Source of the DNA: Gnetum montanum
Taxonomy: Eukaryota; Streptophyta; Gnetopsida; Gnetales; Gnetaceae
Reading direction: 5' to 3'
DNA length: 64,000 nt
Assembly (NCBI GenBank): GCA_015680685.1
Contig: MNCI01015870.1
Coordinates: forward strand, 100,993 to 164,992
The position numbers and the translations under genes are program-made. A model generated the notes under the pieces. The model was not told where the DNA came from. It saw nothing but the letters and a program-made list of their open reading frames with translations, and ran no database searches. Positions 22,909-33,740 of this stretch are shown here, piece by piece; the stretch's first letter is position 1, and every line of letters begins with the position of its first letter.

Positions 22909-23880
22909 CTAATGATCATACCTCATTCTAACAACATTGGAATTCTTTGAAGTGAGGAATGCATCAAACTCCTCGTCAAGTTCGTCTGCTGTCACAGCCT
23001 CTGCATGAAATAGACGGGTATCCATGTACGGTGGGTGTCTGGGTCTGAATCTGAAGTTCCAGATTCTGATCAAGAACATGTAAAGAAAAATTGTAGGCAG
23101 GATCATCTGTGCGTAGCAAAGGCTTGGCATAAATCTGCATCATATTTATAACAGATGTGCAGAAAAATCTCACACGCAGTTGAAACTCCCCCATCTTTTT
23201 CACCCCAGATGGATGCAGAACCAACAGAGGATATGAATGAGTGTATACCCTCTCAGTTTCCAATGTTGAAAGCCTAATCCACACTTTACCAATCTTGGCA
23301 TCCTTAGCCAGTGCTGCTTTCTCACCATTCTCAGGATGGTTGTTATCAAACACTCCAATTGTTATGACTGTACAAAGATCATATACATCCCAGGTATACT
23401 GCTCCTTCCATCTAGGATTAGCATTGTCTATGATTGTTCTAGTTCTAACCTATTTCTGTACATACTTTGCATCACAGTATGTATCAATGTTCCCTTTGCC
23501 TTCCTTGGTGGCCTTTATAGGATGCAGCCTGGTGGCACTTATGATGCCAACTTCCAGAACACGGATGGGGCTTTTCCATAACTATTTTGTAGTGGGCCTC
23601 AGATCACTCATGTAACATATGGATTCATCGAGAACATGATACCTGCCTTCCAGGACCAGTCTCACATGAATCTTTCTGGAAAACTTCAACTTCTTCTTCT
23701 CATCTTCCACTATCATGTGGTTCTCTTTCAATAGAAACAGAAACAGAAACAAATGTAGGCCTGCTTTTTTTTCAATGCTGTGCCAAGGACACCATGGCAA
23801 CAGCATCGGCAACTTGGAACTGTTTTTTGAATCAGGGGAGTACATGGCGGATTTATTTGCCTTGCATGGCAGCCGCGGCA
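22909..23880 (-). pseudogene. MCTP (multiple C2 domain and transmembrane region protein) pseudogene fragment
   Basis: Plant MCTPs (QUIRKY/FTIP family) sit at the ER and plasmodesmata and act in cell-to-cell trafficking. Minus-strand reading starts around VEDEKKKLKF (23,710) and RIHVRL-type sequence, then YHVLDES, SDLRPT, and the last C2 domain with YTWDVYDLCTVITIGVFDNN, GKVWIRLSTLETERVYTHSY and VLHPSGVKKMGE. After KPLL, more than 100 codons are deleted with a frame change at about 23,110. It resumes with ILPTIFLYMFLIRIW, RPRHPPYMDTRL and ELDEEFDAF, and stops after VRMRYDH; the rest of the PRT_C membrane region is absent. Two earlier nonsense codons lie in the main frame: TAG at 23,582-23,584 (usually Gln) and TAG near 23,446 (usually Trp). 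It is truncated at both ends and surely inactive. Confidence 0.9.
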
Positions 23881-24060
23881 GGGCAGTCAAAGGTGTTATG
23901 GCGGAGAAAGATAATGATCAGTGTTGTGCCTGCTACGTAGCAGAGGCAAAGGTAGAGAGTGCTGCTAATTTAGTTTTTATTTTATTATTATTATTTGGGT
24001 TTGGGTTTTTGTCTCAGGCTTTAATTTCCTATTTCTAGGGTCATTTGTTTACAAGCCTTG
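23700..24060 (+). other. CpG-retaining patch with small open frame upstream of the MCTP fragment
   Basis: From about 23,780 to 23,930 the base composition changes: GGCGGA, GCCGCGGC and similar CpG-containing runs appear, unlike the CpG-poor surroundings. A plus-strand frame starting at 23,845 runs to 24,038, ending in a Leu/Phe-rich tail, but matches nothing I know. It may be a decayed promoter or first exon of a host gene, or a piece of whatever carried the MCTP fragment here. Confidence 0.25.
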
Positions 24061-25081
24061 GGGTAAGAATAGAGTGAAGTAATTGTACATAGGATGCGCT
24101 TCCCACGACATTTTTTTTCCCCTATGCTGCGTTGTTTTTTTTTTCTTTTTCTTTTTAATTTTTGTTTTTAGTACACTTATGAATACCAATTTTCAAATGA
24201 TAGCAGAGAGAGTGAATAGAATAGTTGTAGACATCATTTTGATGTAATGTTTGTCAGTAACATAGTAACAAATCCAATTTAGAATGTAGAATCCTTTGTG
24301 TGCTGCAAAGAACAATACATATTTTCTGGCCAAGTTGTCAATATTCTTGCACCTTTGTAATAGGTCTGGGAATTTTCTTTCTTCTACAGTATTGCTCCAA
24401 GGCATGTTTCGTGTTTATTTTCTGGCAAACTGTAGTTTGTGTGTCAAATGTTTTCTTAAAACATCAAGATTATGCCATGCTTATTGGCATATATTATGCC
24501 ACTCCTAATTAATTAAGTGCATATTGTGAGAAGGATTTACTTCATGGTTCCATTGCATAAAATTTGCAATTTCAAGTGTTAGGTTTTAATGTCATTAAGT
24601 GTTTCGCTGTGATGCTCTTTATTAACTATTAAAACCTCTGTTGCTATTTAAGATTGCAAAGATGTTCGATCTCTTCAAGGTTCTCAAAACCACTCAAATT
24701 CAAAACTTCAAAACTTTATGTTGCACATAGGTGCACCTGGCCTGAAGCTAAGCATATTACTCATAGATGCATAAGATCCAGCTTCCGAGCAAGCATTTAT
24801 TAACAACTTATTGTTTAATTTATTCTTTTCTTTATCCTTCTTAAATTTTTGAACTAGTTTTCTTTCATTTTCCTTCAACCTCAACAATTGATATATGTCA
24901 ACATTTTTTCGTATTCTCTTAATCTTCAATTGAATCATAATGAAATCCTCCTTTTCTGGGATGTCCACTTCCTCAATAAATCTTATAATAGTTCTAAGTA
25001 AAGGAATCTTAGATTGTACTTGGTGATGACGACTTTACTATCTTCCTATGTTTTTGAGGCTCATAGATGATGTTTGAGGAT
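24061..25081. other. Unassigned stretch before element B
   Basis: Contains T-rich runs (24,105-24,165) and an 86-codon Lys-rich minus-strand open frame (24,708-24,968) that I do not recognise. This is probably the pre-insertion target region of element B. Confidence 0.3.
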
Positions 25082-25965
25082 TGATGAAGCATCTTAAGTT
25101 GGCTACGTTGACAGGATGTCGTTGATGCAACCTCGTCAATGTGACCTCATTGACGTAGGGTTTTTCATGTTGATGTGTACTTGTCGATGTGGCACCCTAG
25201 TAGGTTTATAAATATAGCATCCTAGCTATGTTAATAGGGGTTAGAACTTCAGTTGCTAGTGGAATTCTTGCAGTTTTTTTTGTAAGAGAGAATAATTTTC
25301 TAAGTGCCCGTACCAAGAGTCAAGGAGTGTACAAATCTTTATTTGAGCACTATTGTACCTAAGCACTATAGTGTGTGTGACAATAAAGATAAACTTTTTG
25401 ATAAACCTTGTAGCACTTGGACTAGCTTAATGATTTATTTATGCATTTATTGTTTTAATTAATTAAGTCATTAATTAAGCTAAAATGATTAAGATTTTAA
25501 ATTATTAATTAAGCTAAATAGACTAGCACACATAAGTATGATCACTTCAAGTATATATATAACATCTGGTAATTTCAGTAGTGCTTAATGCATGGTCACC
25601 CAGCAGTGTTGTACGTGTTCAGGATGTGTACAGAAAGTGAGACTAGATGCTTATGTTAGGATAGTTAGTTATTAATTAATAATTAAATTAGTTGAATTAG
25701 TTAATCAATTTATTCTCAATTTATTACCAACCTTAGGTGAACAAAATATAAAATAATAAAAGTCATGTCCCTCAATTGTACTTAACCATACAATTGAGCT
25801 TCACAAGTGTAGTTGGGAAGACAATGATCGTTCCATGATTAGATTCACCTTCTAGATTGAATCCTTTGTACAAGAACACTAGAAATCCATGGAATTTGAC
25901 CAGATTTCATGTAAACACCTTAGTGATTTGTATAGTTGGGTGTAGAGGTACCTTGCTGCTCATCA
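25082..25965 (+). repeat. 5' LTR of element B
   Basis: 884 bp, TGATGAAGC to GCTCATCA. U3 holds repeated TGACG/TGATG motifs (25,110-25,190). R-U5 shares with the 3' LTR the segments TTAATAGGGGTTAGAA, TTGCTAGTGGAATTCTTG, TTTGATAAACCTTG and CACTTGGACTAGCTTAATGA. Confidence 0.9.
25207..25214 (+). promoter_or_regulatory. LTR TATA box (B 5' LTR)
   Basis: TATAAATA 125 bp into the LTR; the polyadenylation-like CAATAAAG follows at 25,381. In the 3' LTR the same box is at 44,911-44,918. Confidence 0.65.
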
Positions 25966-25966
25966 T

Positions 25967-25984
25967 TGGCACAACTGCCAATGA
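25967..25984 (+). other. Decayed primer binding site, tRNA-Asp type
   Basis: TGGCACAACTGCCAATGA, one base after the LTR end. The complement of plant tRNA-Asp(GTC) 3' end begins TGGCGCCGTTGCCGGGG; 11 of 18 positions agree here, and the C copy keeps other positions, so together they point to tRNA-Asp, the primer known for Athila elements. Confidence 0.55.
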
Positions 25985-26123
25985 TTTTTAGCTAGTACTG
26001 TGCACTATTGATCTAGGATTAGTGAAAATTATTCAACATCTTTGAAATGAACTTGAAAAAGTTAAATCATAATAATTAATCAAAAATATACTATAATCCC
26101 ATTGAGAAATTGTTTCTAACAAA

Positions 26124-28560
26124 ATGTCTTCTTCTTCTCATAGGAAAGATGATTCTAAGTCAAAAGTACCACAAGAATGCAGAGTGATGTACACTCATCC
26201 TGATGAGTTTGTACCCAATTTCACTTACGTCCTCCATTAGGATGAACAAATGTGGTGGTGAGACATGGAGGGAATGTTGTATTGCCACTTGATCAATTTG
26301 TTTACAAGATGCTACACCAAACTCTTATAAGGTTGGGCATTGAGGAGCTTTACGAAGAGTACATTGTGGAAGATCATGACTTCCAAGACTACCATCCCAC
26401 TAAGACACAATGCAAATGAGATTGGAAATAGGAAAAGTGTTACAAATCCATGAAGGGGAAATGGTTCACTAACCCCTTATTCTTGCTAAATCAAATGGAT
26501 AATGAGGAACCTTTTTCTGAGGGTTCTGAACATGGAAACTCTTCACCTCTTGACTCTAGTGAAGGGAAGCCAAAGCCAAATCCTAAATTAGTGATCAACA
26601 ATCCAAGTTCTAGTAATAGCGAGTCCCATGATCGTGGGAGCTCTAAGAAAGGAAGTTGAAGCAAGAACTTGGATATGTCACTCTAAGGATTGTGGTCATG
26701 AAAAATGGAGAGGAAGTGGTAGACATCATGATGGTGGTAGTTCTCCTCCCTCTTTACCCTTTTCATCCTAGATTAGCTTCCTCCTCTAAATCTGAAAAGA
26801 ACCATAGGAGGTGGGATAACAATAATAATTACAGAGATTGCCATGAATGAAGGAATGATAGAGGACATCACAAGAATCATTAATATCATGATGATGAACC
26901 TCTATTAGGCACTTGAAATATGCTCAACATCATAGAGGTTGTTAGAATTCCCACCAGACATGTGAAAGATAGCTGAATCAAGTAGCTAGACATGAACAAT
27001 GTCCCTAGATTTGAGGGAAATATAACTTAGGTTCTCAAATGCATCTACAAACTTTTCATGATTCTTATGTTTTACAAAATATTAAAAATGATAGGCAAAA
27101 TCTCAAGTTATTCCTTAGAATACTTATCAAAGAAGCAGAAAGCTAGTATTGGTCTCTGGAACCAGAATCAATCTATCAATGGAATACAATGCTAGAACTA
27201 TTTAATGACAAGTATCAAATATACTCAACAGTGTCAAACCTATAAAGGAAAATGCAAGGCTAAAAACAAGGAACACATGAACCCTTGGATGCCATAATGG
27301 GTAGATATTATTCATTATTACAGTAATGCCTTGACCATGGTTACTCTTAGCAGGAGCAACTTCACCACATCATAGATGGGCTTCTCTCAGAAACATGGAG
27401 AATCCTTGGGGTCTATTCCCAATGAAGAATATCAAAATTAAGAGCCCATCAAATACAAAGGTTGATTGAATAGGTAGCAAAAGAAGAAGGAGAGTTGAGG
27501 AAATGATAAAGTGCAAAAGAATATGAGGACCCTTCCATTAGAAAGAAGAAGGTTTGATTTTGTGACAGTGAGTCATCTCTTGATGAGGTGGTGCAATGAA
27601 AGACCTTGCCAATCCAAAAATCTATGTTTGAAATTTTGACCAAGGTAGATAAAATGTGGGATTCATTGGATAAAAAATTTCCAAATTTCTATAAAAATCA
27701 TAGAAGAATCAAGAGAGCAGAGTAGTGTTTGTGGCTGTAGGATGCAAAAAGAAGCTAAATGTGCCTATTAAAGAGGTAAGGGCAAAGTTGCTATAGTAGA
27801 AGAAGTTGTGGAGACTGAATTAGATGATGATGGTGGATATGATATCTACCACTATGAACATTCTAAGGGATGGTGCCTTGTTGTGTCACACTTATAGAAA
27901 TATGGGGTGTGTGCTTTGAATCCACCACTATAAAAAAGAAAAACACCCAAAAGATTGCTTATCCTTAAGGAAATTCTAGGCAATTTCACCCGCAACAACC
28001 TCATTATCCAAGTGGAACTTCACCACAACCATATGAGTAGTATCAGTAGTGGCAAAAACCATAATCATGGGGGATGCCACCACCATGGTAGCAGTACCCT
28101 TACAGGTAACCAGATCTATATGAGTCCTATGTTTAGCAACTCCTATATCTGCTTGGCTCTTCCAATCATGTTTCTTCTTTCTAGCATCACTACCACCCTC
28201 CTAAATATCATCAAACTAATTCTCCAAATCCTAGAGGGAATCCCATATTCCATCCATACCCTCCTCATGTGCCTACACCTATTCCTCCACCCTCAACATA
28301 GCTACCACCTACTCCATCCATGCAAGGTGAGCTTCCAACTCAACCATAACAATGTAGGGCTACAAGGATTTTTAATCTACAACTGGTTAATGAATCTAGT
28401 GGTTTGAAATCTACATCTTACAAACAACCATTATTTTGACCTAACAACTCTCCTAAGTCCTCACAAACTTATGCAGATGATCATCCTACTCCTTCCTCAT
28501 CTTCTGTAAATCATCAAATAGAGAGCCCTTCAAACCAAATGCCTCCCAAGATCTGCATTA
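26124..28560 (+). pseudogene. gag remnant (B)
   Basis: Start chosen at ATG 26,124 because element C has an ATG at the same place, followed by Ser/Lys-rich residues and PQECRV, YTH, VPNFT and DEQ in both. MKGKWFTNPLFLLN at 26,450 is matched in C at 53,970. The core near 27,130-27,380 reads LELFNDKYQ-type sequence, GRYYSLLQQCLDHGYS-type sequence and HHIIDGL across frames. The tail (27,950-28,420) is Gln/Pro/Tyr-rich. Frameshifts and TAG codons are frequent, and no zinc knuckle was seen. Confidence 0.75.
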
Positions 28561-29075
28561 TTATGTTAACTCATGTTGTATTTGACTGGATCCAAGCTGG
28601 AAACCTTCCTAGGAAATTAGCCTATCATAGAAGTCTCCTTATCTATTTATAGATTATTGGGAATGAATCAAGCAAAGCTCTTTTGGATACAAGTTCTGGT
28701 CTTAATATGATTTTCCATGAGATGTATATTACTTAGAACTTGTCACCTCTCAAGAAGAGCAATATTAGATTAGAATTGACAAACTAGTCCATCACTATTC
28801 CATTAGGATTGGTAGAAGATATTATGACCACTATCTATGGGTTGTCTTACCTTAATGATTTCCTAGTAATAAAAGTTGAGAATTGCAAGGGGTATTTTCC
28901 AATGATTATGGGAAGAGCATGGCTAAGTACTATTTATGTAAGAAGGGGCATAGAGGATGTTTCCTTGGAAATTTCCAAGGAAAATGCATTCAGAAAGATC
29001 AAGAAGAAATGAGTTCCATGCATCATGTATAGTGGTACAGGGTGCAACTACATGTAGAAACTTTAGTATGTGAAA
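28561..29075 (+). pseudogene. Aspartic protease remnant (B)
   Basis: At 28,675-28,710 the frame reads KALLDTSSGLNMI, the retroviral-type active site with its Asp preserved (DTS in place of D-T/S-G). Then HEMYIT, KKSNIRLEL, LSYLNDFLVIKV and PMIMGRAWLSTIYVRRGI follow as in the siblings. It is followed by the connector leading to RT. Confidence 0.75.
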
Positions 29076-30850
29076 AGATCATCCATTTTTGCATCTAGGT
29101 AATGTGCAAATGAGGTAGATATTCAAAGGTATTTGTATGCAATAGGCATAAAATAAGAGGGAACCCAGTGGTTGATAGCTGATTCTAAGGGTAGCACAAT
29201 TTCCCTGAAACCAATTGAGAGCTTGACATGTGCCTATGTTGCAGGAATAGATAAAATAGAGCAAGTTCGTCACCAAATCTTTGATGAAGAAAATGATACC
29301 TATTAGGAAGAGTTGGAAATCCTTGAAAATTTCAAATAAGAGCCCCTAGAGATAAAAACTCTAACTGTTAGCTTGGAATATGCATTTCTAAACAATGAAA
29401 AGCTAGTTATCATAAATGCTAACCTTGCTCATGAACAAAAAGAGAAATTGTTGAAAGTGGTTAATAGATGGCTAATAGCCTTTGCTTGGTCATATTCTAA
29501 ACTCACTAGGATTGATCCATGAATATGTCAACATCATATCTATATTGATTTGACCATGAAGCTAAGGAAGTAGCCACAGTGATGGTTGAATCCCAAATTA
29601 AAGTAAATCGTCAAGGAGGAAATAGAACAACTCCTCAAGGTGGGGTTTATCTGTCCTATTGTGAATAGTGAGTGGATCAACCAACTCATGATTGTGTCAA
29701 AGAAAGGTGGTAAGTGGTAGGTTTGCATTGATTTCAGGTTGTTGAACATGGCAACGTTCAAAGATCATTTTTTGTTGTCATTTGTTAGTCAAGTGTTGGT
29801 CATCATTTCTGGACATTTCTATTATAGCATTTTGGATGGTTATAGTGGCTATAACAAGATTAGATTGCACTAGAGGATTAGGCCAAAACTACATTCATGA
29901 GTTCCTAGGGGACTTTTGAATATCAAAAGATACCTTTTGGTCTACATAATGCTCATGCCACATTCCAACACTTGGTCTTGAGAATTTTTCAACAGCAAAT
30001 TGGTAGTGAGCTGGAAGTCTTCATGGATGACTTTTCCACTTATGGTGCTACATTTGAGAAAATATTGAACTACCTTAAGAAAGTATTAAAAAGATGTGTG
30101 GAGACAAATCTATGAATCAATTAGCAAAAGAGCCATCTAAAGATCCAAGATGACATAGTCTTGGGGCATAGAATCTCACAAGCAGGGATTGAGGTAGACG
30201 TTGAAAAGATAAGGATCATCCAAGGAATAACTCATCAACTAGAAATAGTTAAAGATGTCTAGTCATTCCTTGGACACACTGGTTACTATTGGTGATTCAT
30301 AAAGAATTTCTCTAAGATCAAAAAACCATTGGTCGAGCTAACAAAGAAAGATGCTTCATTTTTTTGGACTAAGAAATGTAAAAATGCATTCCAATAGTTG
30401 AAGGAGAAACTTATAGAAACTCCAATTCTATGAGAACTAGACTAGTTCAGACCATTTCATATCATGATGGATGCATCAAATTATTCCTTGGGAGCCATGA
30501 TGATGTAGTTGGATGATTAGAAATATCCATATTACTTCCACTACACAAGTTGAAGCATTGTGGGTGCACAACTCAATTACACCACAATGGAATAATAATT
30601 GATGGTAGTGGTGTATGCTTTGAAAAAGTTTAGACACTATGTGCTTGGGTACAAAGTGGTTGTGCACATTGATCACAGTGCCATTTGCTTCTTGATGAAT
30701 AAGCCAATGGTGAGCCCCTATGTGATATGATGGCTAGTGATCTTGAAAAAATTTGATCTTATGATGGTAGATCAAAAGGGGATTGAGAATGTGATTACGG
30801 ACCATATCTCTTGGTTAAGATGGGATAACAAAGAGGAGGAGAGCTCACTC
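29076..30850 (+). pseudogene. Reverse transcriptase and RNase H remnant (B)
   Basis: RT (29,590-30,290): KKGGKW then VCIDFRLLNMATFKDHF near 29,700-29,770, DGYSGYNKI near 29,832, a frameshift near 29,875, and VFMDDFSTYGATFE near 30,019-30,060, where both catalytic Asp are kept. LGHRISQAGIEVD and SFLGHTGYYW follow. RNase H (30,440-30,830) shows MMDASNYSLGAMM, then HYVLGYKVVVHIDHSAI and MMVDQKGIENVITDHISWL. Several TAG codons interrupt it. Confidence 0.85.
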
Positions 30851-31738
30851 TCTGATCAATTTCCTAATAAACTCCTCTTTGCTAGAGAAATTAATGACCA
30901 AGTTCTCATAGAACCAAAATGGTATGATGGAATCCTCACTTATCTTCTCACTCAGGAGATGCCATAGGATATTGACTATAGGAAGAAATAATAGTTTCTT
31001 CATCAAGCCAAGTATGTTATGGAAATTAATGGACACCTTTATAAGGTGTGTGTCAATGTATTGGTTCATTGGTGTATCCTTGATAATAATCAGCTATGTG
31101 TTCTCCAAGATGCTCATGAGGGCCCTTGTGAAGGCCACTATGTAGGGAGATGCATGATCATTAAAATCTTGATGGCATGGTACTATTGGCCAAAAATCTT
31201 CAGGGATGCCCACCAACTTGTCCAATCTTGTGAATGCTATCAATGAGATGGTGGGATGAGTGCATGAATAGAGGGACCTCAACAATGGATCCAACCATTA
31301 GAACCCTTCGACATATGGGGCATAGGATTGATGGGTCACATCACACCCATGTTCATTGGAAATACATACGTTATCATTGTTGTTGACTATTGTATTAAAT
31401 GAGTAGAAGTAGTAGCCATTGTCAACTATACATCATCCACTGTTACTTGGGTTTTTTAATAATACATTCTAAACAGGCTTGGGGGTGCCATGTGCATTGA
31501 TTTTTGACAATGGAACCTATTTCACAGGCACCACTTTTTGCAATCTCATGCAACGCTTGGGGTTTGAACATAAATTAACAACACCATATCACCCACAAGC
31601 CAATGGTTAAGTAAAGGTTACTAACAAGGATATTACAAAGTTCTTAATAAGAACTATTAGTAAATATAGGAAAGATAAGAGCACAAAACTCAATGATGTC
31701 CTTTGGGCCTACCACTTAACATGAAAACTCCCTATAGG
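30851..31738 (+). pseudogene. Integrase remnant (B), cut off by the Tat insertion
   Basis: Zinc-binding part near 31,105-31,245 keeps HEGPCEGHYVG and CECYQ. In the core WGIGLMG has lost the first Asp, IFDNGTYF keeps the second, and QANG-VKVTNKD has lost the Glu. The frame runs to WAYHLT then KLPIG and ends abruptly at 31,738; element C continues the same protein with YSPYKLVYGK (about 48,935). The five bases before the break, ATAGG, are the candidate left copy of the Tat target duplication. Confidence 0.85.
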
Positions 31739-32343
31739 TGTACTGACCTAAATCGTCGGTGTGAGGCTGGAATGGAAACAGACACCGAAAGATTGTTGGG
31801 TAGCCACAGTTGACCCTGCCTTCGCTTGAGGGCAAGCTGGAAAATGGAACGAAGGTAGAGTGCCTTGGATGGTTTGCACGCAAATCAAACAAGGACTTCC
31901 CCGAGCATAAGCTATGGCTAGCGCTGGGGTTATCGTGAACGATGTAAACGAGATGTAAACAGAATGCAAACAGTGACAAAAAATGTAAACAGAGCATACT
32001 GAATTATAAATAAAGCGTAAATAGAGTTATATTGCAAACAAAGCATAAATAGAATTAAACAATGTAAATAGAAGGCAATGAACTGTATTGTATTGTTTAA
32101 TAACAATGTATGCACCGGTCGAAGTGTAGCTGCAGGTGTGGATGGCAGGTCAAGCACTAAGCCCCAGGATGATGTCTAAAGTGATGATGCGATAATATGA
32201 TGTGATGCACGTAAGAAATGCTTGGATGCCAAGAGTCAGATGTGCCGAGCGCCCAAGGATTGCAGATTCTATCTTTCTCAAAATTGCCAATCTCTCCAAT
32301 TGCCCCCAATTCCCCCCCCCCCCATTTATGTGAATTGACAGGG

Positions 32344-32351
32344 TATTTATA
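32344..32351 (-). promoter_or_regulatory. Tat LTR TATA box
   Basis: Minus-strand CTTATAAATACCCTG. The same wording, CCTATAAATACCCTG, occurs at 43,861-43,875 inside the inverted-repeat element, where it also follows palindrome-rich sequence. Confidence 0.65.
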
Positions 32352-32779
32352 AGGTTGGGCAGCGCTCTAGCACAAAATTTCGGAATGGAATCAACAGCTG
32401 AGAGATGAGAGGAAAGTCGATCTAGTAACATGTGTCCAATGGACATTTGTGCTTGGGTTGGATGCATGCTGGCGAGAGTTGGATATGTGTCAGATAGTTG
32501 TGCATGAGTTGGATGTGTGTCGGCAAACTACATTCTTGACCAGGTACACCGTATTTTACAATTTATGGGTCATTCAAGCCCATGAAAGTACATTTAATTT
32601 AAACATGAGGGCCTAACATGCCCACTCATGTCGATTTACAATGAAATGTACAACAAGAGAAATTTGACCCCCGTTTGCGTGAAACTTCTTTGTTCCTGAG
32701 TCTTGCTAAAATTTTCTGGAATGTTCTGAAAGTTGTTAATTCTGATAATTCTCTACCATTTTCTGAAATATTTCTAGAA

Positions 32780-33290
32780 TTTTCTAAAACTTCGATGGAT
32801 AGTGTTCGTGCGATGAATAGTGTTTCACGCAGTGAATAGTATTTTACGCAGTGAATACTATTCACGTGATGAATAGTGTTTTATGCTGTGAATAGTATTC
32901 ACGCAGTGAATAGTGTTTTACGCAGTGAATAGTGATTACGCATCTTACGCTATACAACGTAAGAAAGTGTAAGCACAGCGTAATCAATGGAAAACACCTC
33001 ATTTAAGGCCCAAATTTTGATTTTCCAGAAGTTGCTGATGCTAAGGATCTTCTGCCATTTTCTGAAACTTTGATGAATAGTGTTTGCGTGGTGAATAGTG
33101 TTTTACGCAGTGAATAGTATTCATGCGATGAATAGTGTTTTATGCTGTGAATAGTGTTTTACGCTGTGAATAGTGATTTACGCTGTGAATAGTGTTTACG
33201 CATCCTTACGCTATGCAGCGTAAGAAAATGTAGCCATAGCGTAATCAACCGAAAACACCTCATTTAAGGCCCGAATCTTGATTTTCTGAA
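32780..33290 (-). repeat. U3 short tandem array, GTGAATAGTGTTTTACGCA-type
   Basis: On the plus strand, units of about 19-21 bp such as GTGAATAGTGTTTTACGCA are repeated in two clusters (32,790-32,940 and 33,065-33,200). The clusters are part of a larger duplication: CCATTTTCTGAAA recurs at 32,756 and 33,055, and ACACCTCATTTAAGGCC at 32,994 and 33,255. Each cluster ends in a palindrome of the type TTACGCTATGCAGCGTAA (32,945 and 33,205). This is a typical place for LTR enhancer repeats. Confidence 0.8.
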
Positions 33291-33607
33291 GGCTGGGAAC
33301 CGCTGGGGACCTTGGCGAAGGTCATGGGGGGTCCTTGTGCTTGATTTTGGCTTGTTTTGACTTAGTTTTAGGGCCCCAAACATTGGTGACGCTAATCCTT
33401 ACGTTGTGCAGCGTAAACACAACTCGAGCACATTGTACTTAGCCAAAATTGCATTTTTTGACCTTAAAAAGGATGATTCTTGATACCGAGACTTGCCGTC
33501 GTGATTTGTGCTCACCCGGGGAACCTTGCTTGCTCCATGGTGGGCTGCTTGAAGCCATTTCAAAGGCTCTGAAGTTTTTTGGAAGTGTTGCCAAAATTTT
33601 TGTGGTG

Positions 33608-33665
33608 TTTCATTGGCCCCTCTTTGTTGACGCTTGGAGGAATCCACCCGAGAGGCGTCGACAAA
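33608..33665. repeat. Hairpin-forming inverted repeat in the Tat U3
   Basis: CTTTGTTGACGC and its near complement GCGTCGACAAAG flank about 25 bases. The same hairpin with arms CTTTATCAACGTCT and AGACGTTGACAAAG is at 42,759-42,801 in the inverted-repeat element, and the surrounding bases, including CCAATGAAACA, also agree. Confidence 0.7.
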
Positions 33666-33740
33666 GAAGTGCAAAACACCATGAACAACAAAGCATCAAA
33701 CATTAACCATTAGCCCTTAGTCGGATATTATCACACCATT

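Larger units (their letters stand above)
31739..33740 (-). repeat. 3' LTR of the Tat element
   Basis: On the minus strand the LTR ends GGTCAGTACA at 31,739. A TATA box lies at 32,344-32,351, with U5 below and a long U3 above. The U3 start near 33,740 (TGTGATAATATCC on the minus strand) is a guess, since no partner LTR is present. The U3 contains the ACGC-rich short arrays, palindromes and a hairpin described separately. A LTR of about 2 kb is usual for Tat elements. A 12-base C run is at 32,312-32,323. Confidence 0.65.

Noticed and set aside
23241-23615. 124-codon plus-strand open frame
   Set aside because: It is the shadow of the MCTP reading frame on the minus strand, which has clear family motifs.
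24708-24968. 86-codon Lys-rich minus-strand frame
   Set aside because: Charged low-complexity composition, no homologue recognised, no copy elsewhere in the window.
27955-28407. 150-codon plus-strand frame, His/Leu-rich
   Set aside because: Lies in the gag C-terminal tail of element B in a wrong frame; the Gln/Pro/Tyr-rich frame matches the siblings.
32780-33200. CRISPR-like array (short repeats with short spacers)
   Set aside because: Units run head to tail with no unique spacers, within a plant LTR.
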